Shown: positions 35,600 to 45,676, counted from the stretch's first letter. The stretch is DNA of 58,927 bases from an uncultured Prevotellaceae bacterium (GCA_946184125.1 CAMHEL010000007.1:1-58927); one strand, 5' to 3'. Numbers and translations are program-made. Notes: generated by a model from the sequence alone, not told the origin.

Positions 35600-35860
35600 T
35601 CACCTTTTTCTTCCTTTTTGAGACACCGTAACGTGTTTTTTCATAAGCATGAGCGTTTTGACATGTGAGCCATCACCTTTTTATACTTTTCCTGACTTCG
35701 GCAATGCGCCACCCATACTTCCGAATCCAACTACTTTCGATAATAATCCCACTGTAGCAACGGCGCCCCAACGGGGCAACCTGCTCTCAGCCCAGGGCAA
35801 CGCCCTGGGTTTTTAATCCGAGCACATTCATTCGCCCTGAAAGGGCAAAAGCTTTATAAC
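35600..35860. repeat. Modular repeat copy B
   Basis: Modules (a) 35601-35690 and (e) 35758-35855 of the family described at 29971-30841, joined directly without (b) to (d). The third hairpin of module (e) here reads CGCCCTGAAAGGGC instead of CGCCCCGACGGGGC, so both sides of the stem differ. Confidence 0.75.
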
Positions 35861-35922
35861 CAGTTACTTATGCCTATTTGTTATTGTACTCGAAAACCCA
35901 TCGGTCCGAATTTATTCTTAAA

Positions 35923-36160
35923 GCATCTTGCTTGTCGAATGTGAGAAAAATCGAGAGATAATAGCACGAAGATGTAGCGGTCTTAGACCGAAAACGAAAG
36001 CCATCCCCTCATCAAAAGGCATCTTGTTTGTCGAATGCGAGAAAAATCGAGAGATAATAGCACGAAGATGTAGCGGTCTTAGACAAGCTAAGACCCTACC
36101 AATGAGTTCGAAAGAAATCCTTTTCGAAAGTCAAAATGTAGGAGGTCGCGTCTCCAAACT
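35923..36160. repeat. 96-bp tandem pair with TCTTAG hairpin, inverted at 46.5 kb
   Basis: Two direct copies, 96 bp apart (from 35923 and from 36019), contain GCATCTTG, GAGAGATAATAGCACGAAG and GCGGTCTTAGAC. The second carries a hairpin GGTCTTAGACAAGCTAAGACC-like stem (GGTCTTAG/CTAAGACC). An inverted copy of about 170 bp lies at 46520-46722. An open frame across it is not supported as a gene. From 36161 to 36335 nothing was recognised. Confidence 0.75.
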
Positions 36161-36335
36161 TCGACAATGCGCCACACATAAAAATCATCTCTTGGGAGAA
36201 TCGCATATTTCAATTTCTTCTCATAGGGGGTATGGGATTCTATTTCACCCCCCAAAAAAAACTGCGACACCCAAATGAAAAATATACTTATTGATTTTCA
36301 GTGAGTTACGAGCATGCTTTTAAAAAATGATGAAG

Positions 36336-36770
36336 TCAGGTGAGCCATCACCTTTTTATACTTTTTATACCTTTTTGCATAAAATGTTCACGCTCGGCCA
36401 ATTGCAAGCAAGCTTGCTTGGCACTCTCTTAATCACATTTTTCCTAAGCGAAGCGTTTTTTTATCCTCTCTCTGTTAACCAGTTGGCGTGAACCTCTCTC
36501 TGTATCAGATAGGAAACTGTAAGTTCCTAATATCTCCATTTGCTACGAAGAAGATTAAAAACCGCTGACGCTTAATAAAAAGGGTAAAAAAGAAAAATCC
36601 CCCTAAAACCTAAACCCTTGGAAAAGTGAGAAAAACACACCTTTCGGTATGCTCAAAAAGGGAGAAAAATAGGTTAGTTCATAGTAGCAAGGAAAATTCC
36701 GTCGCTTGCGACATACAATTCTTGCAAATTCTCTTTTGTTGAATAAAATTCTCAAATTACCTCCCTTCGG
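36336..36770. repeat. Modular repeat copy C
   Basis: Contains the tail of module (a), one unit of (b) (TCTGTTAACCAGTTGGCGTG), (c) at 36537-36615 and a further module (d) at 36613-36760 (CCCTTGGAAAAGTGAG, CCGTCGCTTGCGACATAC). Modules (c)+(d) recur at 44928-45152. From 36771 to 36948 nothing beyond AT-rich DNA was seen. Confidence 0.75.
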
Positions 36771-36948
36771 TCAGTGGGTCTTCGACAACCAAAGGTCGAC
36801 GTGCGAAGCGGAAGTCAAATCTCTCTAATTCGTGATAGAAAAGACAACGAACTAAATGGCCGCGACAAGTTTTGCTAATCAAATAATTCTCAAATTCGTG
36901 ATAAAAACAATGCCCAACGGTTAGTTCTTCGAAGCTCGCTTATTCGGG

Positions 36949-36992
36949 AAAAAAAACCACCCTCTCAAGAGCAGCAGTCTTGAGAGGGCGGT
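36949..36992 (-). terminator. Terminator of the SusCD operon
   Basis: Read on the minus strand: stem CCGCCCTCTCAAGA / TCTTGAGAGGGTGG (one mismatch-type wobble), 8-nt loop, then eight T residues. It lies 28 bp beyond the SusD stop. Confidence 0.85.
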
Positions 36993-37020
36993 TTCACATT
37001 CTTCTGACTATTTCTATGCT

Positions 37021-39270
37021 TTATTCTGGCAATGTGTCAGACAGTGGGTCGAAGAGTCCGTCGGCGTTGCGACCGAGGTCATGCCAACCCACAGTCTGGT
37101 GCAGCGTGGGGTTGGTCTGCATGGCGTTCTGGCGCAGGCCGAGGAAATAATAAGTCGGGCGGTATTTGATGGTGAGCGCATCATCGTTGCCGTCGAGATT
37201 GACGTCCTTGCGTCCGAGGAAAATCTCATAGAAATCTGCCAGCTCGCGCACCTTGGCGTTGGCGTACTCACCGTCCTGCGAGGTCAGGTCCTCGTCGAGC
37301 GAGATGGCTTCGGGACGGTTGCCCTCGGTGGGGTCGGTGGTGCTCGCATCGAGGCAGTACATCACGATTTGGTGGCGCTTGGTGCCGTTGAGAGGCTTGA
37401 CGCCCAGATAGGTGCAGGTGTTACCACCGAAACCGGTGAGGGCCCACGAGGACTTGATGGCGCTCTGACCCTCGCCGCCGTCGAAGAGCATCCAGCGGTG
37501 CATGTCGCCATAGCGGTTGCCTTCGTAGGCCAGCTCTATCTGGCGCTCATAAAGGATGGCTGATAAGAGGCGGGCACGGTCGCCGTTGATGCCGGCGGGA
37601 AGACCGAAGTTGTTGTCCGAAGTATAGCCCACACGCGCCCTGATTTGCTGAAGGGCGTTCAGCGCCTCGTCGAAATGACCGGCACCGCAGGCGGCCTCAG
37701 CGAAATTGAGCAGCACCTCAGCATAGCGCATCGAGATGAGCGGCGCTGCGTTCTTCATGAACCCTTTCGGGTTGCTCTGGCTGTTGATATACTCATAGAA
37801 TGGGGTGGAGTGCAGGTGAAGGTCGTCGGTGCGCTTGCGAACGTAGATGGAGTGGCTGCCGGCCTTGTCGGTGGACTGGGTGAGAAGGTCGGCCCAGTAG
37901 CCGTTCGAGGTGCTCACCCTTTCGAGGTCGTCCTCGTTGTCGTTCCACATATAGCTCCACAGGGCATAGTTCCTCCCGGTGGTGTAGACATCGGTGGGGA
38001 TGATGCCGTTGAGCGACGCGTCGGTGAGGCTCACGCCGCCTTCGCTCCACTCCCACATCACGCCTGGGAAGGCGAACGTGCGGTAGAAACGGGGGTCGCG
38101 GTTGAGCCAGAAGTTGACCTTGTCGTATTTGATGCTGCTCTCGCCGGGCTTCAGACCGTCGGACATGGGGAAGAGGTCCACCATCTCTGCGGTCGGCGTG
38201 TAGCCGCCGTTGCCATTGGTGTTGCGCGGACGTATGTTGTGCTCCCAGCGGTTATACTTGCCGTAGTCGGGCTGGCCGGAGACGTTGTCCTTCGTGTTGT
38301 GGAGGGTGATGAAGACTGCCTCATTGACGCTGCCGTCGCTACCCGTGTAGTCCATCCATATCTTCGCCCAGTTGGCACCGTTGTTCTCGCCGCCGTTGTT
38401 GCTGTAGGCCAGGCCGAAGTGGCCCTGCTGAAGCTTCGCCAGCGCCTCTTTGTTGGCCTTGTAGGCTGCCTCCCAGCGGCTCGCATCATCGGAACGGTTG
38501 AACACCGGACTTGCATAGTAGAGAAGCATCTTGCCGAGCATGGCCTGTGCCAGGCCCGAGGTGATGCGCCCGAAGTCCTGTGCCTCGTTGCTCCACCTTG
38601 CAGGGAGCATCTGTGCGGCTCTCTCGAAGTCACGGCAAATGAAGTCGACGCAGTCTTTGGTCGTCTGCCGGGGAATGATGAGGTCGGAGCCATCGCCATC
38701 GGAACCGAGTATCGGGTCCTGAACATGGTCGATGATGGGCACGCCGCCGTAGATGGTCACCAGATGGTAGTACATATAGGCACGGAAGAAATAGGCCTGA
38801 CCGAGCAGGGTGTTCTTCTCCTCGTCGGTGAGCTCCGACTTCAGCACGTTCTCTATCACGTCGTTGCAGTTGCGGATGTGTCCCCAGGGGCTGTAGACAT
38901 CGTTGGCCACGTAGAAGAAGTCGAAGTTGGTGCCCTCGAAATTGTAGGTGATTTCCTCTTCGGGATTGACGAAGATGGAGAACCCGCCGTACTCATCGGT
39001 GCTCTTCGACCATTTGTCGGGATTGCCCACGGGAGTCCAGTCGTTGGGCTTGTTGGTGCCGTTGCCGTCGCCGCCGTCGGAGATGGGCAGCATCCAGTAG
39101 TAGAGGTTGTTGACGCGCTCCAGGGCGCCGTTGTAGTCGCTGTAGGCAGTCGTCTGGTCGAAGTTGCCGTAGTTCTTCTTCTCTCTCAGAAAGTCATCGC
39201 TGCACGATGTCATGCCCATGGCCATGGCGGTCAGCACAAGGGCCGTTGCAAACTTATTCTTGTTTTTCAT
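37021..39270 (-). CDS. SusD/RagB-like outer-membrane glycan-binding lipoprotein
   Basis: This 749-residue lipoprotein has a signal ending in GMTSC, the lipobox, followed by S-D-D-F-L. It has SusD features: NCNDVIENVLKSELTDEEKNTLLGQAYFFRAYMYYHLVTIYGGVPIID, DFGRITSGLAQAMLGKMLLYYASPVFN, and the C-terminal ISMRYAEVLLNFAEAACGAGHFDEALNALQQIRARVGY. SusD proteins cap the SusC pore and bind oligosaccharide at the cell surface. It is encoded 20 bp after SusC on the same strand and ends the operon. It is longer than classic SusD (about 550 residues), as in RagB-type/pectin-related members; the ligand is not known from sequence. Confidence 0.93.
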   Translation of the reverse strand: MKNKNKFATALVLTAMAMGMTSCSDDFLREKKNYGNFDQTTAYSDYNGALERVNNLYYWMLPISDGGDGNGTNKPNDWTPVGNPDKWSKSTDEYGGFSIFVNPEEEITYNFEGTNFDFFYVANDVYSPWGHIRNCNDVIENVLKSELTDEEKNTLLGQAYFFRAYMYYHLVTIYGGVPIIDHVQDPILGSDGDGSDLIIPRQTTKDCVDFICRDFERAAQMLPARWSNEAQDFGRITSGLAQAMLGKMLLYYASPVFNRSDDASRWEAAYKANKEALAKLQQGHFGLAYSNNGGENNGANWAKIWMDYTGSDGSVNEAVFITLHNTKDNVSGQPDYGKYNRWEHNIRPRNTNGNGGYTPTAEMVDLFPMSDGLKPGESSIKYDKVNFWLNRDPRFYRTFAFPGVMWEWSEGGVSLTDASLNGIIPTDVYTTGRNYALWSYMWNDNEDDLERVSTSNGYWADLLTQSTDKAGSHSIYVRKRTDDLHLHSTPFYEYINSQSNPKGFMKNAAPLISMRYAEVLLNFAEAACGAGHFDEALNALQQIRARVGYTSDNNFGLPAGINGDRARLLSAILYERQIELAYEGNRYGDMHRWMLFDGGEGQSAIKSSWALTGFGGNTCTYLGVKPLNGTKRHQIVMYCLDASTTDPTEGNRPEAISLDEDLTSQDGEYANAKVRELADFYEIFLGRKDVNLDGNDDALTIKYRPTYYFLGLRQNAMQTNPTLHQTVGWHDLGRNADGLFDPLSDTLPE

Positions 39271-39290
39271 CTTGAAATCCTCATTTTAGG

Positions 39291-42200
39291 TTAGAACGAG
39301 ACGTTGATACCCATGGTGAATTTGCGCAGGTTGGGATAGCGGCCATAGCTGCCGGCCCACGTTGCCCAACTCTTGTCGGGGTAGTTGTTGATGAAGTTGA
39401 TGGCGTTCTGAACGGTGAGGTTCAGTCTGACGCTGCTCACTCCGATAGGCTTGAGCCAAGACTTGGGAAGGGCGTAGGCAACGGTGACGTTGCGAAGGGT
39501 GACGGCAGTGGCGTCAATCAGCCAGAACGATGAGGCGGCGGCATTGACGTTGTTGTACCTCATGTTCGGCATATTGCCTGTCAGGTTGGCGGGAGCCACG
39601 ATTTTACCCGAGGCATCGTAGACGTCGGCGTAGTTGAACATGTCGCTGAACGAAGAGGGCATGTTCTCATACTCATAGTTGTTGGCTGCCTGGCGGTAGT
39701 CGTTGCCGACCATCACCTTGGCTCCCCAACTGGCGCCCAACTGTGCCTGAAGCGAGAAACTCTTGAAGCTTCCTCCGAGGTTGAGCGTGCAGCCGTAGGG
39801 GTTGCTCGTGTATTCCGAGAGCCTGACGAAGTCGTTGCCGGCTGTCACCTTGCCGTCCTTCGGACCATAGGTGCCGTCGCCGTTGTTGTCGCCATGAAGG
39901 TCCTCGTAGATGAGCATTCCGGGGCGCACCTCGCTCTTTGTCATGCCCATGTATTCGGTGATGCCGTAGCGGTCGAAATACTCCTCGATGTCCTGGTAGT
40001 TGCGGAACATGCCGAGACACTTGAAGCCCCACAGGCCGCGGTCGGTGCGCTCGCCGTAGACCATGTCGTCGTATTCGGGGATGGCCTGGAAATTGGTCTT
40101 GAGCATCTTGTTGTCGCTGAAACCGGTGGAGAGCTTCAGCCAGTAGTTGATGTCTTTGCCTATCTTGTCGCGCCATCCTACGTTGAGCTCCCAGCCCCAG
40201 GCGTCGAGCTCGCCGTAGTTCTCGGGTGTGGCTTGTGTGCCGACGGTGGTGGGGAACTGCGATGTGCCGGTGCGGGTGGCGAAGAGCTCACGGCCGCGGT
40301 CGTAGTAGAAGTTGAAGTCGAAGGTCAGGCGGTTGCGCAGGAAGTGCGCGTCGATACCGATATTCGTCTTGTAGGTCTTGTCCCAGTGGACGTCGGAGTT
40401 CACACCGGCCTTGGGCATGACAAGGGCGTAGCCCACGCCGCTGTTGATGCCGTTGCTGCCGAAGATGGCACCCTTGGCGGCGTTGCGCTCATAGAGCTGG
40501 GTCCATAGCCAGGCGCGGATGTTGTCGCGGCCCATCAAGCCCCATGAGGCACGCAGCTTCAGGAAGTCCACCCATTTCACTTTCTCCTGGAACCAGCTCT
40601 CCTCGGAGATGACCCATCCGGCGCTCACCGAGGGGAATTTGCCCCAGTAGTTCTTGGGGGCGAACTTGGTGGAGGCGTCGGCACGGAAGAGGAACTCGAA
40701 GAGGTACTTGCTGGCATAAGCGTAGTTGAAGCGACCCACATACGAGAGCATGCCGCTCTCGGAGCGGTTGAACGACACGTCCTTGTCGCCTGTTCCCGAA
40801 CTCGACTGTCCGTCCTGGTAGGCGATGAGGTCGGTGATGCTGCCATAGAGCGGCTCGCCCCAGGCTTCGGTCTTCTCCAATGAGAAGAGGCCGCTCACGT
40901 CGTGAAGGCCGAACTGACGGGCATATTGCAGGGTGAAGTTAAACTGATAACTGTCGCTCCTCTCGGTGCTGCGGCTGAGCAAGCCGCCGTTGCTCACGAG
41001 ACGTCTGACGACCATCGTGTTGTCATTGTAGACGGCATCGGGACCGGTGTAGAGGTGACTGCCCGAGCCCGTGCGTGCAAGCATCTGGTAGACGTCCTGG
41101 ATGGTCTGCACCGTGTTGGTCTTCGAGTTGCTGATCGACTTGGAGTACGACACTTTGGCGGAGAGGCCTTTGAGGGGCTTTATCCAGTCGAAGTCGAACT
41201 CCACGCTGCCGTTGATGTTGAGGTTATTGTTCTGGTTCTGCACGTTGTCGCTGTGGTTCTGCACGGCGGCGAAGTTGTAGAGCAGGGTGGCGCTCGTGGG
41301 GTTGTTGTTCTCCATGCCGCTGTGGATAAGCGGATAGCCGCCCACGTAGTCGGGCACGTATCTCAGGTGCGTCATCAGCCATTTGTAGTCGTAGTCGGTG
41401 CCGCCGCCCTGAGGCGTGGTAGAGTTGTTGCGCTCACCCCAGTCACCGCTCACTTGAAGTGCTGTCTTCACGTGCTGGCCTATCTTGGCATTGATGCCGG
41501 CGCGGAAGTTCCAGCGGTCGTAGTCCAGACGGCCGATGTTGCCGTCCTGGGTGTAGTACGACACGCCGGCAAAGGCGGTCAGCTTGTCGTTGCCGCCATT
41601 GATGTTCACGGTGTGGCGCTGGGTGAGGGCTGCGCTCCATTCCTTGTCGAGCAGGTTGTAGTTGAGGCTGCGGGCGGCCTCCATCTCGTCGGCCTGGAAG
41701 AGCTGGGTGCGGGCCTCAATGTCTTCCATGGTCGAGGTGCGCGAAGCCCTCATGATGTTGTAAACCTTCATGTAGTCGTAGGTGCTGAGCATCTTGGGGG
41801 TGTACAGGGCATCGGTCCATCCGAGCTGTCCGGAGTAGCTGATTTTCGGTGCGCTGTTCTCGCCCTGCTTCGTCTTGACGAGCACCACGCCATAGGCGGC
41901 TCGTGCACCGTAGACGGCGGCTGAGGCGTCTTTCAGCACCGTGATGCTCTCCACCTCGCTCACGTCGAGGTTGTTGAAGGCGGTCTCCGTGGAGATGAAA
42001 CCGTCGATGACATAGAGTGGGGTGGGGTCGGGGCTGCCGCCACGGGTGGCATCGGGGGTGGTGGAGCGGGCCATGACGTCGCTCTGGCGGATGTTGAGCG
42101 AGGGGCTCTGGCCAGGACGATAGCCGTTGGCGCTGACGCTCACGCCGTTGAACATTCCCACGAGGGCATCGCCGAGGCTGCCCACCGAGAGGTCTTGTAT

Positions 42201-42584
42201 TTCTTTGGGTGAGATGGTTTCCACGGCACCGGTCACGTTCTTCATCTTCTGGGTGCCGTATCCCACCACCACCACTTCTTCGAGGCTTTGGTTGTCTTCT
42301 GCCAGCCGGATGACTCCTCCTGGCTTCACGGTCTGTGTGAGGTAGCCGATGTAGCTCACCGTAATCTTGGCGTCGGCAGGAACGCTGAGTTCGTAGTTGC
42401 CGTCGAGGTCGGTCACTGTGCCGCCGGTCTTCTGACCTGCCACTTGAATGGTGGCTCCGATGACGGGCTCGCCTGTCTCATCGAGCACGGTGCCACGCAC
42501 GGTGGTGTTTTGTGCCTGAGCCGACATGGGGGCAAGCAGCAAGGCCATGCTCATGCAAAAACTGATGAGGTGTTTCCTTTTCAT
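39291..42584 (-). CDS. SusC/RagA-like TonB-dependent receptor
   Basis: This 1097-residue receptor starts with a signal peptide ending in AQAQ, then an N-terminal carboxypeptidase-regulatory-like domain (VRGTVLDETGEPVIGATIQVAG ... VTVSYIGYLTQT type), the SusC motif LEEVVVVGYGTQKMKNVTGAVETI, and the plug domain (LYVIDGFISTETAFNNLDVSEVESITVLKDASAAVYGARAAYGVVLVKTK). The remainder is the 22-strand barrel, ending in YPNLRKFTMGINVSF with a terminal Phe for barrel assembly. It imports oligosaccharides with TonB energy, in complex with the SusD-like protein encoded next. Confidence 0.95.
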   Translation of the reverse strand: MKRKHLISFCMSMALLLAPMSAQAQNTTVRGTVLDETGEPVIGATIQVAGQKTGGTVTDLDGNYELSVPADAKITVSYIGYLTQTVKPGGVIRLAEDNQSLEEVVVVGYGTQKMKNVTGAVETISPKEIQDLSVGSLGDALVGMFNGVSVSANGYRPGQSPSLNIRQSDVMARSTTPDATRGGSPDPTPLYVIDGFISTETAFNNLDVSEVESITVLKDASAAVYGARAAYGVVLVKTKQGENSAPKISYSGQLGWTDALYTPKMLSTYDYMKVYNIMRASRTSTMEDIEARTQLFQADEMEAARSLNYNLLDKEWSAALTQRHTVNINGGNDKLTAFAGVSYYTQDGNIGRLDYDRWNFRAGINAKIGQHVKTALQVSGDWGERNNSTTPQGGGTDYDYKWLMTHLRYVPDYVGGYPLIHSGMENNNPTSATLLYNFAAVQNHSDNVQNQNNNLNINGSVEFDFDWIKPLKGLSAKVSYSKSISNSKTNTVQTIQDVYQMLARTGSGSHLYTGPDAVYNDNTMVVRRLVSNGGLLSRSTERSDSYQFNFTLQYARQFGLHDVSGLFSLEKTEAWGEPLYGSITDLIAYQDGQSSSGTGDKDVSFNRSESGMLSYVGRFNYAYASKYLFEFLFRADASTKFAPKNYWGKFPSVSAGWVISEESWFQEKVKWVDFLKLRASWGLMGRDNIRAWLWTQLYERNAAKGAIFGSNGINSGVGYALVMPKAGVNSDVHWDKTYKTNIGIDAHFLRNRLTFDFNFYYDRGRELFATRTGTSQFPTTVGTQATPENYGELDAWGWELNVGWRDKIGKDINYWLKLSTGFSDNKMLKTNFQAIPEYDDMVYGERTDRGLWGFKCLGMFRNYQDIEEYFDRYGITEYMGMTKSEVRPGMLIYEDLHGDNNGDGTYGPKDGKVTAGNDFVRLSEYTSNPYGCTLNLGGSFKSFSLQAQLGASWGAKVMVGNDYRQAANNYEYENMPSSFSDMFNYADVYDASGKIVAPANLTGNMPNMRYNNVNAAASSFWLIDATAVTLRNVTVAYALPKSWLKPIGVSSVRLNLTVQNAINFINNYPDKSWATWAGSYGRYPNLRKFTMGINVSF

Positions 42585-42623
42585 ATCGTGTGTTGTTGTT
42601 TGTTCTACATGGGGATGGGGTTA

Positions 42624-44066
42624 TTACCACCAGCGGGGGTCGCCGGTCTTGCGGGCCACTTGCTCGGCACCCGTCGGGGTGAAGTTGCCATTGGCAGGGT
42701 CTACAAAGGCGGGGTCGCTCTGAAGGGCATTGTTGCTGGTGTCGTAGCTGTTGGTGGAGTATCCCTCCGTCTCGGGAGCACCGTCAAACCAGTACGTGTT
42801 GTAGCCGAAGATGTTCACGGCACTGGTGTTGATGCGACCCGTCAGGCGGCGGGGTACCTGGCCGCTGCCGCAGTCGACGAATATGTTGTTCGTTATCTCG
42901 TAGTTCGAGGTGTTCCTCCCGTCGAAACCGCTGTGGTTCGCCATCTGGCCCTCCTTCGCGATGTTGTAGAAGGTGCAGCTCTTCAGCGTGATGGAATTGG
43001 TTGTGTAGCCGGCACGGTCGCAACGGCCGGAGTTGTTGTAGCGGATGAAATACTGAACCTTGTTGTCGCTGGCGCCCCAGAAGGTGCAGTTGGTCGCATT
43101 GAAGTTGTTGATGAAACCGCCACCATCGTAAATCTGGAAATAGGCGCTGCTGCTCATCTTGTCGTCGGGGGTGAACTTCACCAGTGTGTTGGTCATCACG
43201 AAGTCCTTCACGCAGTATTTCACCTTGTTGTCGAACATGAAGTAGCGCTTGACGTTGTTGATGGTGCAGTTGAGGAAACTCACAGGGTCGGTAATCTGGT
43301 AGTGGTTGTTGTGGTCGCTGTCGAGAATGTTGGGGTTGGGGGTCTCGCTCAGGGCCAGGACGGGCTGAGTCGACGCTCCGCACTCGAAAGTGATGTATTT
43401 GGCCTTGAAACCGGCAGAGGTGGCAAGACCGCCTTTCTCGCCGTAGGTCACAACGGCATTGTTGGTCTTGCTGCTGGTGCGAAGGGTGACGGTGAAAGCA
43501 CCGAAGTCAAGCAGCGAACCTACGGTGTAGTGGCCACCGGGGGTGAGGTCGAAGTTGAGGTTCACACCAACGGAGTCGGACGGGAGGGGATGCGCGGCAA
43601 ACCATTCAGCAAGGTCGCACTCGGGAATGGCGGCAAACGAAGCCTCAAACGAGTTGAACAGCTTCTCGGTGGCCGATGGCGCATCCGTGTTATTGTACTT
43701 GCTGTTGCCTAACGTCTTGAGGGTGAGGCGGTAGTTGACGTCTTCCTCACGGTCGGTTGTGAGAGAACAGCCATCTATCGTCTGGCTCACGAGGGGGGTG
43801 CTCGCATCGCTCAGGTCATAAAGGGCAAGCTCATAACCGCCAGCACCGTGGACAACAGGCCACGAAATGGTCATCTTGTCGCCATTGGTGTTGGGCGTGA
43901 TTAGGATGTCGCCTTCTGCAGGGGAGGCCAACTGGCTGTTCCTCACATTGCTCTCAAACGTCTCGTTGCCATCGTAGGTGTCTGCGCAGGAAGTGAGAAA
44001 CCATGTGCCAACGGCTACTGCCAAAAAGGTACACAGCCTCTTGCATGATGCAGAGAAATAGTTCAT
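42624..44066 (-). CDS. DUF4957/DUF5123-like surface lipoprotein
   Basis: The 480-residue lipoprotein has a lipobox (FLTSCADTYDG), a fibronectin III-like domain at about residues 45-130 (SPAEGDILITPNTNGDKMTISWPVVHGAGGYEL), then a right-handed beta-helix-like part with repeated Asn-rich turns (FLNCTINNVKRYFMFDN, NATNCTFWGASDNKV, LKSCTFYNIAKEGQM, YEITNNIFVDCG) and a C-terminal AFVDPANGNFTPTGAEQV, as in DUF4957/DUF5123 proteins of pectin loci. It is the first gene of the operon with SusC (40 bp downstream) and SusD, suggesting a surface glycan-binding protein. The pectin link is inference from family context. The exact promoter was not identified; a weak TTATTTTG is about 60 bp upstream. Confidence 0.82.
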   Translation of the reverse strand: MNYFSASCKRLCTFLAVAVGTWFLTSCADTYDGNETFESNVRNSQLASPAEGDILITPNTNGDKMTISWPVVHGAGGYELALYDLSDASTPLVSQTIDGCSLTTDREEDVNYRLTLKTLGNSKYNNTDAPSATEKLFNSFEASFAAIPECDLAEWFAAHPLPSDSVGVNLNFDLTPGGHYTVGSLLDFGAFTVTLRTSSKTNNAVVTYGEKGGLATSAGFKAKYITFECGASTQPVLALSETPNPNILDSDHNNHYQITDPVSFLNCTINNVKRYFMFDNKVKYCVKDFVMTNTLVKFTPDDKMSSSAYFQIYDGGGFINNFNATNCTFWGASDNKVQYFIRYNNSGRCDRAGYTTNSITLKSCTFYNIAKEGQMANHSGFDGRNTSNYEITNNIFVDCGSGQVPRRLTGRINTSAVNIFGYNTYWFDGAPETEGYSTNSYDTSNNALQSDPAFVDPANGNFTPTGAEQVARKTGDPRWW

Positions 44067-44227
44067 AGGTTAATAATTAAGTTATACATGTATAAGGTTG
44101 AATTCTCTATTGTGACGCAAAATAACCTCAAATGTAACCATCACTATTGCCCTCATTCGTCAACATTTGTTTTTTTTAGAAACACAGGATTTCAAAACCC
44201 GAAAAACTCCGAAAGTCTTTTCCGAAG

Positions 44228-44380
44228 CGTAAGAATTGCTGGATAGTAATGTTCGTCGGGATTTGCAATCCCGACGCATTGAATATCAGGATTTTCAATC
44301 CGAAAATCGCATTAAAAATGCTTCTACTCCATGCGTGTGGATTGCAAATCCACCTGAGCGTAAGAATCGCTGAATACGAT
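44228..44380. repeat. GGGATTTGCAATCCC hairpin element
   Basis: Contains GTCGGGATTTGCAATCCCGAC (hairpin, 9-bp stem), GGATTTTCAATCC (hairpin), AAAATCGCATTAAAA, and GTGGATTGCAAATCCAC (hairpin); flanked by GAATTGCTG and GAATCGCTGAAT. The first two hairpins recur, with the same spacing, in the tandem array at the right edge of the window and, inverted and divergent, at 2363-2510. Confidence 0.75.
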
Positions 44381-44436
44381 AAAGACGCTTACTGCAAAAA
44401 TTCACTAATTCGTGATAGAAAAACATAATTCGTGTT

Positions 44437-45170
44437 AACTTCCTTTTTCCTCCTTTTTGAGACACCGCAAGGTGTTTTTTCATAAGCATGCGCGTTTTCC
44501 CTATGAACCATCACCTTTTTCTTCCTTTTTCTTCCTTTTTATTAAGCGAAGCGTTTTTTTATCCTCTCTCTGTTAACCAGTTGTCGTGAACCTCTCTCTC
44601 TGTTAACCAGTTGTTGTGAACCTCTCTCTGTATCAGTTAGGAAACTGTAATTCCCTAATGTCCCCATTTGCTACGAAGAAGATTAAAAACCGCTGACGCT
44701 TAATAAAAAGGGAAAAAAAGGAAATCCCCCTAAAACCTTACACCTGTTTAATTGGTGCAGTCGGTATCAATTTTCAAAAGATAATCCCTCCGCACCAACG
44801 GCGCCCCAACGGGGCAACCTGCTCTCAGCCCAGGGCAACGCCCTGGGGTTTAATACATTCGCATACCAATCGCCCCGACGGGGCAAAAGCCTTTGATATT
44901 CAATCTTTTGCACCTTTCCTGATATCCCCATTTGCTACGAAGAAGATTAAAAACCGCTGACGCTTAAGAAAAAGGAATAAAAATAAATAAAAAGAAAAAT
45001 CCCCCTAAACCCTTGGTAAAGTGAGAAAAACACACCTTGCGGTATGCTCAAAAAGGGAGAAAAAATAGGTTATTTCATAGTAGCAAGGTTAATTCCGTCG
45101 CTTGCGACATACAATTCTTGCAAATTCTCTTTTGTTGAATAAAATTCTTAAATTCACAAATTCGTGATTG
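44437..45170. repeat. Modular repeat copies D and E, head to tail
   Basis: Copy D (44437-44900) has modules a, two b units (44575 and 44603 region), c and the GC-hairpin module e (44797-44895). Copy E (44928-45152) follows with modules c and d. This shows that the family is a mosaic of separable blocks in a fixed order. No coding frame was recognised. Confidence 0.75.
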
Positions 45171-45189
45171 AAAAACACAATTCGTGGTA

Positions 45190-45425
45190 ACTACTTTTTT
45201 CTTCCTTTTTGAGACACCGTAAGGTGTTTTTTCATAAGCATGAGCGTTTTGACATGTGAGCCATCAGCTTTTTATACTTTTTATACCTTTTTCTTAAGCG
45301 AAGCGTTTTTTTATCCTCTCTCTGTTAACCAGTTATCGTGAACATCTCTTTCTGTATCAGTTAGGAAACTGTAATTCCCTAATGCCTCCATTTGCCAGTA
45401 AGAAGATTAAAAACCGCTGATGCCA
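45190..45425. repeat. Modular repeat copy F
   Basis: Modules a (45195-45290), a single b unit (45316-45345, with CTGTTAACCAGTTATCGTG) and the start of c (AAAACCGCTGA). The rest is cut by a TTGAAAATTCATAATTCATAAT tract of the kind that recurs at 51830. Confidence 0.75.
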
Positions 45426-45477
45426 ATTGAAAATTCATAATTCATAATATTACGATTTTTTTCGCAATTATTCGGTC

Positions 45478-45547
45478 GGTCAATCCAGGGGACAGGTTTT
45501 TGATGGAATTTGAGAATTCCGTCAAGGCCCTGTCCCCTTGATTGACC
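45478..45547. repeat. 70-bp fold-back element with 19-bp arms
   Basis: GGTCAATCCAGGGGACAGG (45478-45496) pairs with CCTGTCCCCTTGATTGACC (45529-45547) at 18 of 19 positions around a 32-nt loop. Its right half plus about 50 downstream bases (CTTGTTTGTTTGGCACGG, then GATGACTTTCGAAATG) recur at 51861-51928, where the left arm is missing. Confidence 0.75.
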
Positions 45548-45644
45548 CTTGTTTGTTTGGCACGGACGATGACTTTCGAAATGGATTTGAAATACAGCAT
45601 CATGGGAATAAAAACTCTATTTGTCTGCTAAAAAATGCTTTTTT

Positions 45645-45676
45645 TTTGTAATGTATTCCGATTTTCATTATCTTTG
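45645..45676 (+). promoter_or_regulatory. Promoter of the glycan-binding-like gene
   Basis: TTTG at 45645-45648, a 20-bp spacer and TATCTTTG at 45669-45676 place the transcription start near 45683. This supports the ATG at 45702 as the real start. Confidence 0.7.

Noticed and set aside
35928..36278. 116-codon plus-strand frame with a repeated LVECEKNREIIARRCSGLR-type peptide
   Set aside because: It coincides exactly with the 96-bp tandem DNA repeat and has no start signal, promoter or family resemblance.
37645..39294. 549-codon plus-strand frame antisense to the SusD gene
   Set aside because: It is a GC-bias shadow: a low-complexity Val/Gly/Ala-rich translation opposite a clear SusD gene.
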